A stretch of DNA of 64,000 nt from Streptomyces lienomycini (GTDB lineage Bacteria; Actinomycetota; Actinomycetes; Streptomycetales; Streptomycetaceae). Below the pieces are notes generated by a model. The model saw only the letters and a program-made list of their open reading frames with translations, was not told the origin of the DNA and did no database searches. Of the stretch, positions 35,203 through 43,711 are shown one piece after another; positions within the stretch are counted from its first letter, which is position 1; each line of letters opens with the position of its first letter. The translations under genes were made by a program, and so were the position numbers. The stretch is from positions 5,465,501 to 5,529,500 of the forward strand of contig NZ_CP116257.1 in NCBI RefSeq assembly GCF_027947595.1. Direction: 5' to 3'.

Positions 35203-35889
35203 TCACGGTGCGCCCGCACCACCCCCGACCGGGGCTTCGTCGCCGTGCGGCTCCTCGCGCGGGGCGAGGGAGGCGAAGTCGCCGGTGTCGCCGAGGCGGA
35301 CGAGGAAGGGGCGCAGCCGGGTGTAGCGGATGGCGGTGACGGAGCAGGGCTCGACGGAGATCCGCTGGAAGAGGTCGAGGTGGAGGCCGAGTGCCTCGGC
35401 GACGAGGGACTTGATGATGTCGCCGTGGGAGCACATGAGGTAGACGGCGTCGGCGCCGTGGTCGCGCTCCACGCGCGCGTTCCACTCGCGTACCGCCTCG
35501 GCGGCGCGGGTCTGCATGGCGCGCATCGACTCGCCGCCGGGGAAGGCCGCGGCGGACGGGTGCGCCTGGACGACCTGCATCAGGGGTTCGTCCTGGAGTT
35601 CGGCGAGTTTGCGGCCGGACCAGTCGCCGTAGTGGCACTCCCCGATCCGTTCGTCGGTGTGTACCCGCAGTTCGGGCCGGGCGTCGAGCAGCGGCCGGAG
35701 GGTCTCCTGGCAGCGCTGCAGGGGGCTGGTGACGATCTCGGAGAGTGGCAGGCCGGCGAGCCGCCCGGGGAGCGCGGCGGCCTGCGCGGCCCCGCGTTCG
35801 TCGAGGGCGACGCCGGGCGTCCAGCCGGCGAGCAGCCCCTCGGTGTTGGCGGTGGAACGTCCGTGCCTAACCAGGATCAGCGTGGGCAT
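35203..35889 (-). CDS. Histidine phosphatase family protein (MSMEG_4193 type)
   Basis: This is a phosphoglycerate-mutase-fold phosphatase of 228 residues. The catalytic motif is LILVRHGRSTANTEG (His9 nucleophile). Also present are SPLQRCQETL, the ERIGECHYGDWSGRKL block and the second histidine in YLMCSHGDIIKSLVAEALG. The C-terminal 25 residues are disordered (EEPHGDEAPVGGGAG). The ATG at 35889 is taken because the fold starts there (MPTLILVRHG), although its ribosome site is weak; the ORF is open to 35970 but that part overlaps the corA start region. First gene of the phosphatase-DUF3090-kinase-like run. Substrate unknown. Confidence 0.9.
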   Translation of the reverse strand: MPTLILVRHGRSTANTEGLLAGWTPGVALDERGAAQAAALPGRLAGLPLSEIVTSPLQRCQETLRPLLDARPELRVHTDERIGECHYGDWSGRKLAELQDEPLMQVVQAHPSAAAFPGGESMRAMQTRAAEAVREWNARVERDHGADAVYLMCSHGDIIKSLVAEALGLHLDLFQRISVEPCSVTAIRYTRLRPFLVRLGDTGDFASLAPREEPHGDEAPVGGGAGAP

Positions 35890-35941
35890 GCGGCCAGGGT
35901 AGGCGTACGGCGCGGCGCCGGGGCGCCGGGACGAGGGGAGA

Positions 35942-36946
35942 ATGGGTTCGGTGATCGTCGACTGCGCCATCTACCGGGACGGGCACCGCACGGACGGGCC
36001 CGAGGACCTCTCCGACGCGCTCGGTGAGGCCCGGGGGGCGGGCGGCTTCGTCTGGATCGGCCTGCACGAGCCGACGGAGGAGGAGTTCGCGCTGGTCAGC
36101 CAGGAGTTCGCGCTGCACCCGCTGGCGGTGGAGGACGCCCTCAAGGCGCACCAGCGGCCCAAGCTGGAGGTGTACGACGACTCGCTCTTCGCCGTCCTCA
36201 AGCCGGTCGTGTACGAGCCGGACAGCGACGCCGTCTCCACCGGCGAACTCATGATCTTCCTGGGTGACGCGTTCGCGGTCGTCGTCCGGCACGGGGAGGG
36301 GGCCCCGCTCAAGGCCGTACGGCGGCGTCTGGAGCACGAGCCCGAACTGCTCGGCAAGGGCCCCACGGCGGTGCTGTACGCGATCGCCGACGCCGCCGTC
36401 GACCACTATCTGGAGGTGGCGGTCGAACTGCAGACCGACCTGGAGGAGCTGGAGGCCGAGGTCTTCTCGCCGGAGGGCGGCGGGTCCCGGCACACCGCGT
36501 CCCGCATCTACACCTTCAAGCGGCAGGTACTGGAGTTCCGCCGGGCGACCGGCCCGCTGGCGCCGCCGCTGGCCCGGCTGGCCGGGACGGGGGCGTACGG
36601 GGGCACGGTGCCGTTCGTGAACGACAGGGCGCGGCCGTTCTTCCGGGACGTGAGCGACCACCTGACGCGCGTGAACGAGTCGGTGGAGGGCCTGGACCGG
36701 CTGGTGTCGGACATCCTGTCGGCGCATCTGGCGCAGACGAGTGTCCGGCAGAACGACGACATGCGGAAGATCTCCGCGTGGGCGGCGATGGCGGCGGTCC
36801 CCACGATGCTCGCGGGGGTCTACGGCATGAACTTCGACCACATGCCGGAGTTGCACTGGGTGGGGGGCTACCCGGCGGTGATCGCGCTGATGGCCGTCCT
36901 GGAGGTGCTGCTGTACCGGCAGTTCAAGCGCCGCGGCTGGTTGTAG
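35942..36946 (+). CDS. CorA-family magnesium/cobalt transporter
   Basis: The 334-residue product has a long cytoplasmic domain (about 1-270, including HEPTEEEFALVSQEFALHPL and HQRPKLEVYDD). Two C-terminal helices follow, separated by the CorA selectivity motif YGMNF near residue 295. It should form a pentameric divalent-cation channel. The ATG at 35942 overlaps its own GAGGGGA region; a GTG at 35951 would give better ribosome spacing, so the start is uncertain by three codons. It diverges from the phosphatase gene 52 bp away and converges on the ferritin-like gene. Confidence 0.93.
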   Translation: MGSVIVDCAIYRDGHRTDGPEDLSDALGEARGAGGFVWIGLHEPTEEEFALVSQEFALHPLAVEDALKAHQRPKLEVYDDSLFAVLKPVVYEPDSDAVSTGELMIFLGDAFAVVVRHGEGAPLKAVRRRLEHEPELLGKGPTAVLYAIADAAVDHYLEVAVELQTDLEELEAEVFSPEGGGSRHTASRIYTFKRQVLEFRRATGPLAPPLARLAGTGAYGGTVPFVNDRARPFFRDVSDHLTRVNESVEGLDRLVSDILSAHLAQTSVRQNDDMRKISAWAAMAAVPTMLAGVYGMNFDHMPELHWVGGYPAVIALMAVLEVLLYRQFKRRGWL

Positions 36947-36965
36947 GGCCGACGGGCCGGGCGGG

Positions 36966-37754
36966 TCAGGCGACCTCGGGGGCCACGGCGGGGGGTCCGC
37001 CGAGCGCGTCGCGCCGTTCGGGTGCCCGCAGGGTCACCATGCGGCGCCAGCCGGCCAGCCGCTCCGCGGCGTACATCGCGTGGATGCCCGCCGCGAGCAG
37101 CACCGACCGGGGGCGAGACCAGCCGAGGATGCGCCCCATGCGGGCCATCACCGCGAGGCTGACGTCGCGGTGGACGCGGATCTCGGCGTGCGCGCACTCG
37201 CGCAGCGTCCGCCGGATGTACGGGCCGTGTCCGGCGGCGGCGTAGCGCAGCAGTTCCTCGTGGGAGTAGGCGAGGTGGTTGTCCTCGTCGGCCGAGATCA
37301 TCCGGATCGCACGGCCCAGGTCCGGGTGGTCGGCGAAGTGCCTGAGGAGCATCGCCATCTGCTCGGCGGCGCGCTGCTCGGTGACCCTGCTGTGGGCGAG
37401 GTAGGTGATGACGTCCCGCACGGTGAGGGGCCGGTCGGCCCTGAGCTTCTCGTGGGCGAGGCCGATGCCGTGCCGCTCCAGGAGGGCGGTGTAGTCGGTC
37501 TGGGGCGGTACGTCGACGGGTTCGAGGCCGCGCTTTTTGAGCAGGGCGTTGAAGATCCGGCCGTGCTTGTCCTCGTCGGCGCCGTGCCGGGTGATCTTGG
37601 GGGCGAGGTCGCGTTCGCTCTCGGGCACCAGTTCCGCGATGCGCGCGTTCTCCCAGCCTCCCTGGGACTCGCCGCTGGCCGCGATGGAGCAGAAGAGCCG
37701 GAACGACTCGTCGTTGTCGAGGATCTCCTGGAAAAGGCTCTTGGCCGAAAGCAT
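36966..37754 (-). CDS. Ferritin-like diiron-type protein
   Basis: The 262-residue product starts MLSAKSLFQEILDNDESFRL. It has two helix-borne metal motifs, RHGADEDKHGRIFNAL and RMISADEDNHLAYSHEELL. These fit the ExxH pairs of the ferritin-like/rubrerythrin four-helix fold. The role is unknown; related proteins are oxidases or iron-binding proteins. ATG at 37754 with AGAGGTG upstream; the ORF continues to 37967, but that part is cysteine- and arginine-rich without similarity and is rejected. It converges on corA with 19 bp between stops. Confidence 0.85.
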   Translation of the reverse strand: MLSAKSLFQEILDNDESFRLFCSIAASGESQGGWENARIAELVPESERDLAPKITRHGADEDKHGRIFNALLKKRGLEPVDVPPQTDYTALLERHGIGLAHEKLRADRPLTVRDVITYLAHSRVTEQRAAEQMAMLLRHFADHPDLGRAIRMISADEDNHLAYSHEELLRYAAAGHGPYIRRTLRECAHAEIRVHRDVSLAVMARMGRILGWSRPRSVLLAAGIHAMYAAERLAGWRRMVTLRAPERRDALGGPPAVAPEVA

Positions 37755-37930
37755 CGGGGGGCACCTCTCTGCCGCTGCGTGGTCCGCAGGTTCCGCACAC
37801 TCCGCGATGCACGAGTCAACTGCGGGGCAGGGGGCGCGGCAACAGGTGCGGTGGACGGCTCCGCCGAACGAAGGACGCCGGGCGCGCGCGGGGGCGTAAC
37901 CACGCGCGCGTGGGCGCGTTGTTCTTCGTG

Positions 37931-37971
37931 ACGGCCGTGGCGGGGAAGACCCCCGAGCCCCCACCACGGCC
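37931..37971 (-). terminator. Hairpin terminator after the LLM oxidoreductase
   Basis: 14-bp arms with one mismatch (37931-37944 and 37958-37971) enclose 13 nt, 20 bp downstream of the oxidoreductase stop. Confidence 0.65.
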
Positions 37972-37990
37972 GCAGAACTTCTCCGCGGTG

Positions 37991-39046
37991 CTACGCCAGT
38001 CCGGCGCGCTCCAGGGCCTCGGTGCCGGCGCGCAGGGCGGCGAGCCGCTCGTCCAGGGTGAAGCCCGCGGGGGCGAGGGTCAGGGTGGTGACACCGGCCG
38101 CGGCGTAGGCCTTCATCCGGTCGGCGATGCGGTCGACGGAGCCGAGCAGCGTCGTCCGGTCGATCAGCTCGTGCGGTACGGCCTCGGCGGCGCCCTGCTT
38201 GTCGCCGGAGAGGTACTTGTCCTGGATGTCGGCGGCCGCCCGCTCGTAGCCCATGCGCTGGGCGAGCTGGTTGTAGAAGTTCTGCTTGCGGCTGCCCATG
38301 CCGCCGACGTAGAGCGCGGTGTACGGCCGGAAGGTGTCGGCGAGTGCGGTGACGTCCTTGTCTTCACCCAGGGCGAGCGGCAGCGTCGGGCAGATGTCGA
38401 ACCCGTCGAGGGTCTTGCCCGCCTTCTCGCGTCCGGCGCGCAGGTGCTTGACCGCGGTCTCCTCCAGGTGGTCGGCGGAGGGGAAGATGAGCAGGGCGCC
38501 GTCGGCGATCTCGCCGGTCTGCTCCAGGTTCTTCGGGCCGATGGCCGCGACGTACAGCGGGATGTGCTCGCGCTGCGGGTGCACGGTCAGCTTGATCGGC
38601 TTGCCGGGGCCGCCGGGCAGCGGCAGCGTCCAGTGCTGTCCTTCGTAGGACAGCCGTTCCCGGGTCATCGCCTTGCGGACGATCTCGACGTACTCGCGGG
38701 TGCGGGCGAGCGGCTTGTCGAACTTGACGCCGTACCAGCCCTCGGAGACCTGCGGTCCCGACACGCCGAGGCCGAGGCGGAAGCGGCCCTTGGACAGGGA
38801 GTCCAGGGTGGCGGCGGTCATCGCGGTCATCGCGGGCTGGCGGGCCGGGATCTGGAAGATCGCCGAGCCCACGTCGATGCGCTCGGTCTGGGCGGCGACC
38901 CAGGTCAGCACGGTGGCCGCGTCGGAGCCGTAGGCCTCGGCGGCCCAGCACACGGCGTATCCGAGCCGGTCGGCCTCCTGGGCCACGGCCAGATTGTCCG
39001 CGTCCATTCCGGCACCCCAGTAGCCGAGGTTGATCCCGAGCTGCAT
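37991..39046 (-). CDS. LLM-class (F420/flavin-dependent) oxidoreductase
   Basis: This is a 351-residue luciferase-like monooxygenase-family protein. MQLGINLGYWGAGMDADNLA opens the TIM barrel. AEAYGSDAATVLTWVAAQT, IQIPARQPAMTAMTAATLD, FRLGLGVSGPQVSEGWYGV and LYVAAIGPKNLEQTGEIADG are typical of the F420-dependent subgroup (LLM F420 oxidoreductases such as those of Mycobacterium). The substrate is unknown. ATG at 39046. It is divergent from the aldo/keto reductase; the 113-bp gap carries both promoters. Confidence 0.92.
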   Translation of the reverse strand: MQLGINLGYWGAGMDADNLAVAQEADRLGYAVCWAAEAYGSDAATVLTWVAAQTERIDVGSAIFQIPARQPAMTAMTAATLDSLSKGRFRLGLGVSGPQVSEGWYGVKFDKPLARTREYVEIVRKAMTRERLSYEGQHWTLPLPGGPGKPIKLTVHPQREHIPLYVAAIGPKNLEQTGEIADGALLIFPSADHLEETAVKHLRAGREKAGKTLDGFDICPTLPLALGEDKDVTALADTFRPYTALYVGGMGSRKQNFYNQLAQRMGYERAAADIQDKYLSGDKQGAAEAVPHELIDRTTLLGSVDRIADRMKAYAAAGVTTLTLAPAGFTLDERLAALRAGTEALERAGLA

Positions 39047-39159
39047 GGCCGATTCCCCTTACCGATCAGTAACGTGGCTGGTGTCCCGACCTTAGCGCGC
39101 GGAATTCGGTTGTCCACAGGCCCCCACAGCGCAAGCGGCGGCCAGTAATGTCGGCGTTC

Positions 39160-40146
39160 ATGGAGCAGAGGCATCTCGGCCGCACCGGCCTGCGCGTGTC
39201 CCGCATCGGTCTCGGCACCCTGACCTGGGGCCGGGACACGGACGAGCACTACGCCGCGGACCTCTTGAAGACCTTCTGGGAAGCGGGCGGGACCCTCGTC
39301 GACACCGCGGACGTCTACGGCGACGGGGAGTCGGAGTATCTGCTGGGCCGGATCATGGAGGGGCTGGTGCCGCGCCGGGACCTGGTGGTCTCGACCAAGG
39401 CCGGCAGCGTGCCGGACCCCGACCGCCGCTTCGACGGCTCGCGTGCCCATCTGCTCTCCGCGCTGGACGCCTCCCTCGCCCGTCTGGGCACCGACCACGT
39501 CGACGTGTGGCACCTGCACGCCTTCGACCCGCACACTCCGCTGGAGGAGACGCTGCACGCCCTGGACGTGGCGGTGAGCAGCGGCCGGGCACGTTATGCG
39601 GGGGTCTCCAACTTCTGCGGCTGGCAGCTCGCCAAGGCGGCGACCTGGCAGCTGGCGGCGCCGGGCGTCCGCAACCGGGTGGCGAGCACCCAGATGGAGT
39701 ACTCGCTGCTCCAGCGGGGCGTCGAGCGGGAGGTGCTGCCGGCCGCCCTGGACCTGGGCGTCGGGCTGCTGCCCTCGTCCCCGCTGGGCCGCGGGGTGCT
39801 CACCGGCAAGTACCGCAAGGACGCGACGCCGTCGGGCTCGCGGGGCGCCTCGGACCATCTGGCGCCGTTCGTCGAGCCCTACCTCGACGACACGGCCGGG
39901 CGCATCGTGGACGCGGTGGCGACCGCGGCGGACGGGCTGGCGGTGACGCCGCTGCAGGTCGCCCTCGCCTGGGTGCGCGACCGGCCCGGGGTGGTCGCCC
40001 CGATCATCGGCCCGCGCAACGCGCAGCAGCTCACGGCGGCGTTGTCAGTGGAGACCCTTAGTCTTCCTGACGAGATCTGCCGGGCGCTCGACGACGTGTC
40101 GGCGCCGGTGCACCGCTATCCCGATCACGACTGGAGCACGCTGTGA
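39160..40146 (+). CDS. Aldo/keto reductase
   Basis: The 328-residue product has the AKR (alpha/beta)8 barrel and tetrad: Asp and Tyr in LVDTADVYGDGESE, Lys in LVVSTKAGSV, His in DVWHLHAFDP. The NADPH-binding end SPLGRGVLTGKYRK and VAPIIGPRNAQQL is present. The family start MEQRHLGRTGLRVSRIGLG at ATG 39160 is preferred over the ATG at 39148; neither has a strong ribosome site. Its stop overlaps the next gene start by GTGA, so the RecD2-like gene was probably translationally coupled to it. Confidence 0.92.
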   Translation: MEQRHLGRTGLRVSRIGLGTLTWGRDTDEHYAADLLKTFWEAGGTLVDTADVYGDGESEYLLGRIMEGLVPRRDLVVSTKAGSVPDPDRRFDGSRAHLLSALDASLARLGTDHVDVWHLHAFDPHTPLEETLHALDVAVSSGRARYAGVSNFCGWQLAKAATWQLAAPGVRNRVASTQMEYSLLQRGVEREVLPAALDLGVGLLPSSPLGRGVLTGKYRKDATPSGSRGASDHLAPFVEPYLDDTAGRIVDAVATAADGLAVTPLQVALAWVRDRPGVVAPIIGPRNAQQLTAALSVETLSLPDEICRALDDVSAPVHRYPDHDWSTL

Positions 40147-42487
40147 GCACGGAGCCCGAGCCCGCCACCGAGGACACCGCGGACGCCGTGGACACCGGGC
40201 CGGAGACCCCGGGCACCGTGGGCGAGGCCTGGGCGGCCGCCCAGGCCGGGCCGTCGGCGGACCCAGCCGTCGGCCGCACGGCCGAGCCGGAGGACGACGT
40301 CGCCGCCGGGGAGAGCGGCGGTGGCACCCCGGGAGCGAGGCCGCCGAGCCGGCGGACGGAGAGGGCCCGGTCGGGGCCCGGGAGGGCGGCGAGGGCGCGG
40401 GCGCGCAGGTGTCCGAGGGCGAGGCCGAGCTGGCCGCGCAGCGGGTCGAGCGGGAGCGGATCGAGCGGCGCAGGGCCGAGCGGCAGGGGCCGGTCGACGC
40501 GGGGGCAAGCTCAGCGGTACGGCGGCCGACCTGCTCGCCGCGGTACGGGCCGTGGAGAGCGGCGCGAAGCCGGCGGCCGCGGTCTTCGGCGCCCCCGAGC
40601 CCGCCCGCCGCCCCGCCCCGGAGCCGGTACGACAGCCCCGGCCCGCGTCGGCCGCCCCCTCCCCGAGCCCGTGGCGGGGCCTGCGGCGGAGACCGTGCAG
40701 GCGGCGCGGCGTGTGCTGGCCGAGGGCGGGGCCCCCGAAGCGCTCGCGCCGGGGATCGCCGCGCTCCTCGGTGAGGGTGCTCAGGAGGCACTGCGCGCGG
40801 ACCCCTGGCAGCTGCTCCGGGTCGCCGGAGTGCGGCCGGACCAGGCCGACGGGTTCGCCCGCGCGCTGCTCGGCGCGGAGTGCGGTCCGGACGACGAGCG
40901 TCGCGGCCGTGCCGTCACCGTGTGGCTCCTGGAGCAGGCGGCGCTGGCCGGGCACACGGCGCTGGAGCTGCCGCGGCTCACGGCCACGCTGGCCCAGCGC
41001 GGCGTGCCCGACCCCGAGGCCGCGGTGCAGAGCACGCTCGCCGAGGGTGAGGCGCTGGCCTTCCAGGACGCCCTGGAGGAGACCGGCGCCCGCCCGGCGG
41101 ACGCGGCCGGCGGCGCCGGGGGCGCGGACGGAAGCGGGGACGGGGAGGAGAGCGAGGAGCGTCCCGTCCGGGTGCTGATCGGGCTGGAGCGGTACGCGCT
41201 CGCGGAGGAGAGCCTCGCCGACGGACTGGCCCGGCTGGTCAACTCGGCGCCCCAGCAGGACGGTTCCGCCGCGGACTGGGAGCAGGCCGCCGCCTCCGCT
41301 CAGGGCTCCACCGCCGAACTGATCCGTGCCGTCGCCGGACACGGGCTGGTCCTGCACACCGGAGGCGAGGCGTCCCTGGCCGAGCCGGCCGCCCTGCTGC
41401 ACGCCGCGCACGCCCTGGGGCTGCGGGCCTGGGCCGCCGCGCCCGGGCCGCTCGGCCGCGACCGCTTCGCCGCCCTGCTGGGGACCCGCCCTCCGCGCCG
41501 TCCTCCGCGCCGGTCCCCGCCCCGCCCTCCCCGGGTGCCGTCACGGTGGCCGGGCTGCTGACCGGGGCCGAGGGGCCGGGGCGGGACGCCGACGGCGCGC
41601 TGGACCTCGACCTGCTGGTCGTGCTCGACGCGCCGCAGCTCGACGTCGAGGCGGGCGCCCTGCTGGCGGAGTCGCTGCCGGACGGGGCCCGGCTGGTGCT
41701 GGCCGGTGATCCGGCGGTGCTCTGGTCGGCGGGCCCCGGGCGGGTCTTCGCGGACCTGCTGGCGGCGCGGGCCTGCCCCCAGATCGCCTCGCGTCGGCCC
41801 GACCCCGGCCCGCTCGGCGAGCTGGTGTCGGGTGTCGGCATCGGTGAGCTGGGCCAGGTGGAGGCGCCCGGCAAGGAGGTCGTGATCGTCCCGGTGCGGG
41901 ACGCGGGCGAGGCCGTGCACCGCACCGTCCAGCTCGTGGCGGACTCGGTGCCGCGCGCGATCGGCGTCCCGGCCGAGGAGACCCAGGTCATCACGCCGGG
42001 CCACGGCGGCGCCGCGGGCACCCGGGCGCTCAACGCCGCGCTGAAGGAACGGCTGAACCCTGGCCCCGGCCGCTTCGGCGGCTTCGACCCCGGCGACCGG
42101 GTCGTCCACTCCCCCGCGCCGGGTCGTACGCGTCCGGGCCTGGTGGTGAAGGCCGACGCCGACGGGCTGCACCTGTCGTGCGCGGGTGAGGCCGTGGTCG
42201 TGCCCAGGGACCGGGTGGAGGGATCCGTACGCCACGGATGGGCGCTCACCGCCCACCAGGCGCTGGGCGGCCGGTGGCCCGCGGTGGTGGTGGTGCTGCC
42301 CGGCGACGCGGCGCAGGCCCTCAGCCGCCCCTGGGTCTACACGGCGTTCGGCCGCGCCGCGCGGCACCTGTCCGTGGTGCACGGCGTGGAGCAGGCGCTG
42401 CCCCGGGCCGTGGCGGAGGTCCCGGCCAAGCCGCGGACGACCCGGCTGTCGGTGCTGCTCGCACCGCAGGTCCCGGTCTCCGGCTGA
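40143..42487 (+). pseudogene. RecD2-like helix-hairpin-helix/ATPase-fold protein, broken by four frame changes
   Basis: Coding signal runs from GTG 40143 to TGA 42487 but changes frame near 40325-40336, 40501-40506, 40655-40664 and 41480-41487. Each change is one missing base at a G or C run. The repaired product, about 780 residues, has an acidic disordered N-terminus, a charged coiled region (EAELAAQRVERERIERRRAE) and a helix-hairpin-helix block (DPWQLLRVAGVRPDQADGFA). A RecD2-like ATPase part follows, with degenerate motifs: LHTGGEASLAEP where Walker A should be, VVLDAPQLD for Walker B, LAGDPAVLWSAGPGRVFADL, GTRALNAALKERLNP and YTAFGRAARHLSV. Either pseudogene or base-calling errors; function unknown. 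Confidence 0.7.
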
Positions 42488-42542
42488 CCCGCCCCCGGCC
42501 CTGACCCGTCGCCGGACGCGAGGGCTGTCCGGAGTCGCTGTC

Positions 42543-42574
42543 ACGGGGGAGGGGGAGGACAGCGCCTCCCCCGT
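42543..42574. terminator. Hairpin between RecD2-like gene and acidic-protein gene
   Basis: 10-bp arms (ACGGGGGAGG / CCTCCCCCGT, 42543-42552 and 42565-42574) lie between the converging stops at 42487 and 42585. Confidence 0.6.
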
Positions 42575-42584
42575 CACCCGCCGC

Positions 42585-43385
42585 TCAGCGACCCGCCTCC
42601 AGCCGTGCCGGTGCGCCGTCGCCGTCGGTGTCCCCGTCGGCGTCGGCGTCGGCGTCGCTGTCGCCGTCCGGGTCGGGATCGTCGTCGCCCAGGTGGTCGT
42701 CCAGATCGTCCTCGACCTCGTCGACCAGGTCGGGGTCGTAGACCTCCCGGGGCTCCGCCCCGTCCGCCTCGTCGTCGTCGAACTCCTCGTCGAAGACCGC
42801 GCTGACGTCGAAGCGGCAGACCACCCGCTGGGGGTCGACCTGTTCGAACGGGTCCTCCAGCCACTCGCCGGGGTCGGCACTCTCGTCCGCGGCCGTCACC
42901 CAGAGCGTGGAGTCGCCCTCCTCCAGCCCGAACTCCTTGTGCCGGGAGGCGATCTCGTCCGGCTCGAACTCCCCGAACAGGAGGCCGACGGCCCCGTGCA
43001 CCGTGCCCGAGGCCCCCACGTCCGGACCCTGTTCGTCCGCCGCCTCGACCCGCCTGGCCTGGGCCATCAGCCGCTGCGGCTCGGCCACGGCGTAGTCGCG
43101 GCGGATCAGGACGCTCAGCGCGCTGGGTTCCTCGGGCCCCGTGTAGGGCGGCAGCGTGTCCTCGGTGCCGGGGATCTCGAAGGGGGTGACCTCGTCGTAC
43201 CGGTCGTAGAGCAGTTCGTCGTAAGCCTCCGCGGCCGCGGCCAGCTCGTTGAACGCGTCGTAGACGGCCGGGTCGTCCTCCCCCGACCGGCGTTCGACCG
43301 CGGCCAGGTGGCGGTCGAGCGCGGTCTTGACGGCCTCGGCGGCGGCGCGTACCTCGGCAGCGGTGGGCTGCGCAGCATCAGACAT
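42585..43385 (-). CDS. Acidic protein of unknown function with C-terminal Asp repeat
   Basis: The 266-residue product has a helical N-terminus (PTAAEVRAAAEAVKTALDRH). A conserved-looking core follows (SALSVLIRRDYAVAEPQRLM, TVHGAVGLLFGEFEPDEI, EEGDSTLWVTAADE, PQRVVCRFDVSAVFDEEF). The C-terminus is strongly acidic, dominated by an Asp-rich repeat. No catalytic motif or membrane segment is visible. ATG at 43385; the ORF is open to 43424, but the chosen start is MSDAAQPTAAEV. It diverges from the small DUF5703 gene 47 bp away. Confidence 0.8.
   Translation of the reverse strand: MSDAAQPTAAEVRAAAEAVKTALDRHLAAVERRSGEDDPAVYDAFNELAAAAEAYDELLYDRYDEVTPFEIPGTEDTLPPYTGPEEPSALSVLIRRDYAVAEPQRLMAQARRVEAADEQGPDVGASGTVHGAVGLLFGEFEPDEIASRHKEFGLEEGDSTLWVTAADESADPGEWLEDPFEQVDPQRVVCRFDVSAVFDEEFDDDEADGAEPREVYDPDLVDEVEDDLDDHLGDDDPDPDGDSDADADADGDTDGDGAPARLEAGR
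42615..42687. repeat. GTCGGC-type microsatellite encoding the Asp-rich tail
   Basis: Imperfect hexamer repeats of the GTCGGC/GTCGCC/GTCCGG type run through the 3' end of the acidic-protein gene. On the minus strand they encode alternating Asp with Ala, Gly, Ser or Pro. The array stays in frame, so length changes by whole units would be tolerated. Confidence 0.6.
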
Positions 43386-43432
43386 AGTGCAGACGCTATC
43401 CGTACCGGGCCCCAGCCCGCACAATAGATTCG

Positions 43433-43621
43433 ATGCCGGAATACGAATTTGTCGATGTGTACCTACCGCGCGGGGTCACCCGCAAGGAGGCGGCACGTCA
43501 ACTCACGGACCATGCCGAGTACGGACACTGGGAGTTGTACCGCCTGACCCTGCTGCGCGACGGCAGCCGCAAGGTGCGGTTGCGGCGCCGGATCATCCGC
43601 CAGGTGCGCGCCACCTGGTGA
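43433..43621 (+). CDS. Small DUF5703-type protein
   Basis: A 62-residue basic protein MPEYEFVDVYLPRGVTRKEA ... LYRLTLLRDGSRKVRLRRRI IRQVRATW. It is one small alpha/beta unit with an Arg-rich C-terminal helix. I recognise the sequence as DUF5703; the function is unknown. ATG at 43433, with no strong ribosome site. It lies between the acidic-protein gene (divergent) and the chaplin chpC (convergent). Confidence 0.82.
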   Translation: MPEYEFVDVYLPRGVTRKEAARQLTDHAEYGHWELYRLTLLRDGSRKVRLRRRIIRQVRATW

Positions 43622-43711
43622 ACCGGTGATCCCGCACGGCAGGGCGCGGGTGACGCGGACGGAGCGGGCCCCGCCGTCGCGGAGCCCGCTGTGTGCGCCC
43701 GTGCGCCCGTC

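Noticed and set aside
42615..42687. Possible CRISPR or structured repeat array
   Set aside because: Units are six bases without spacers and lie in frame within a coding sequence.
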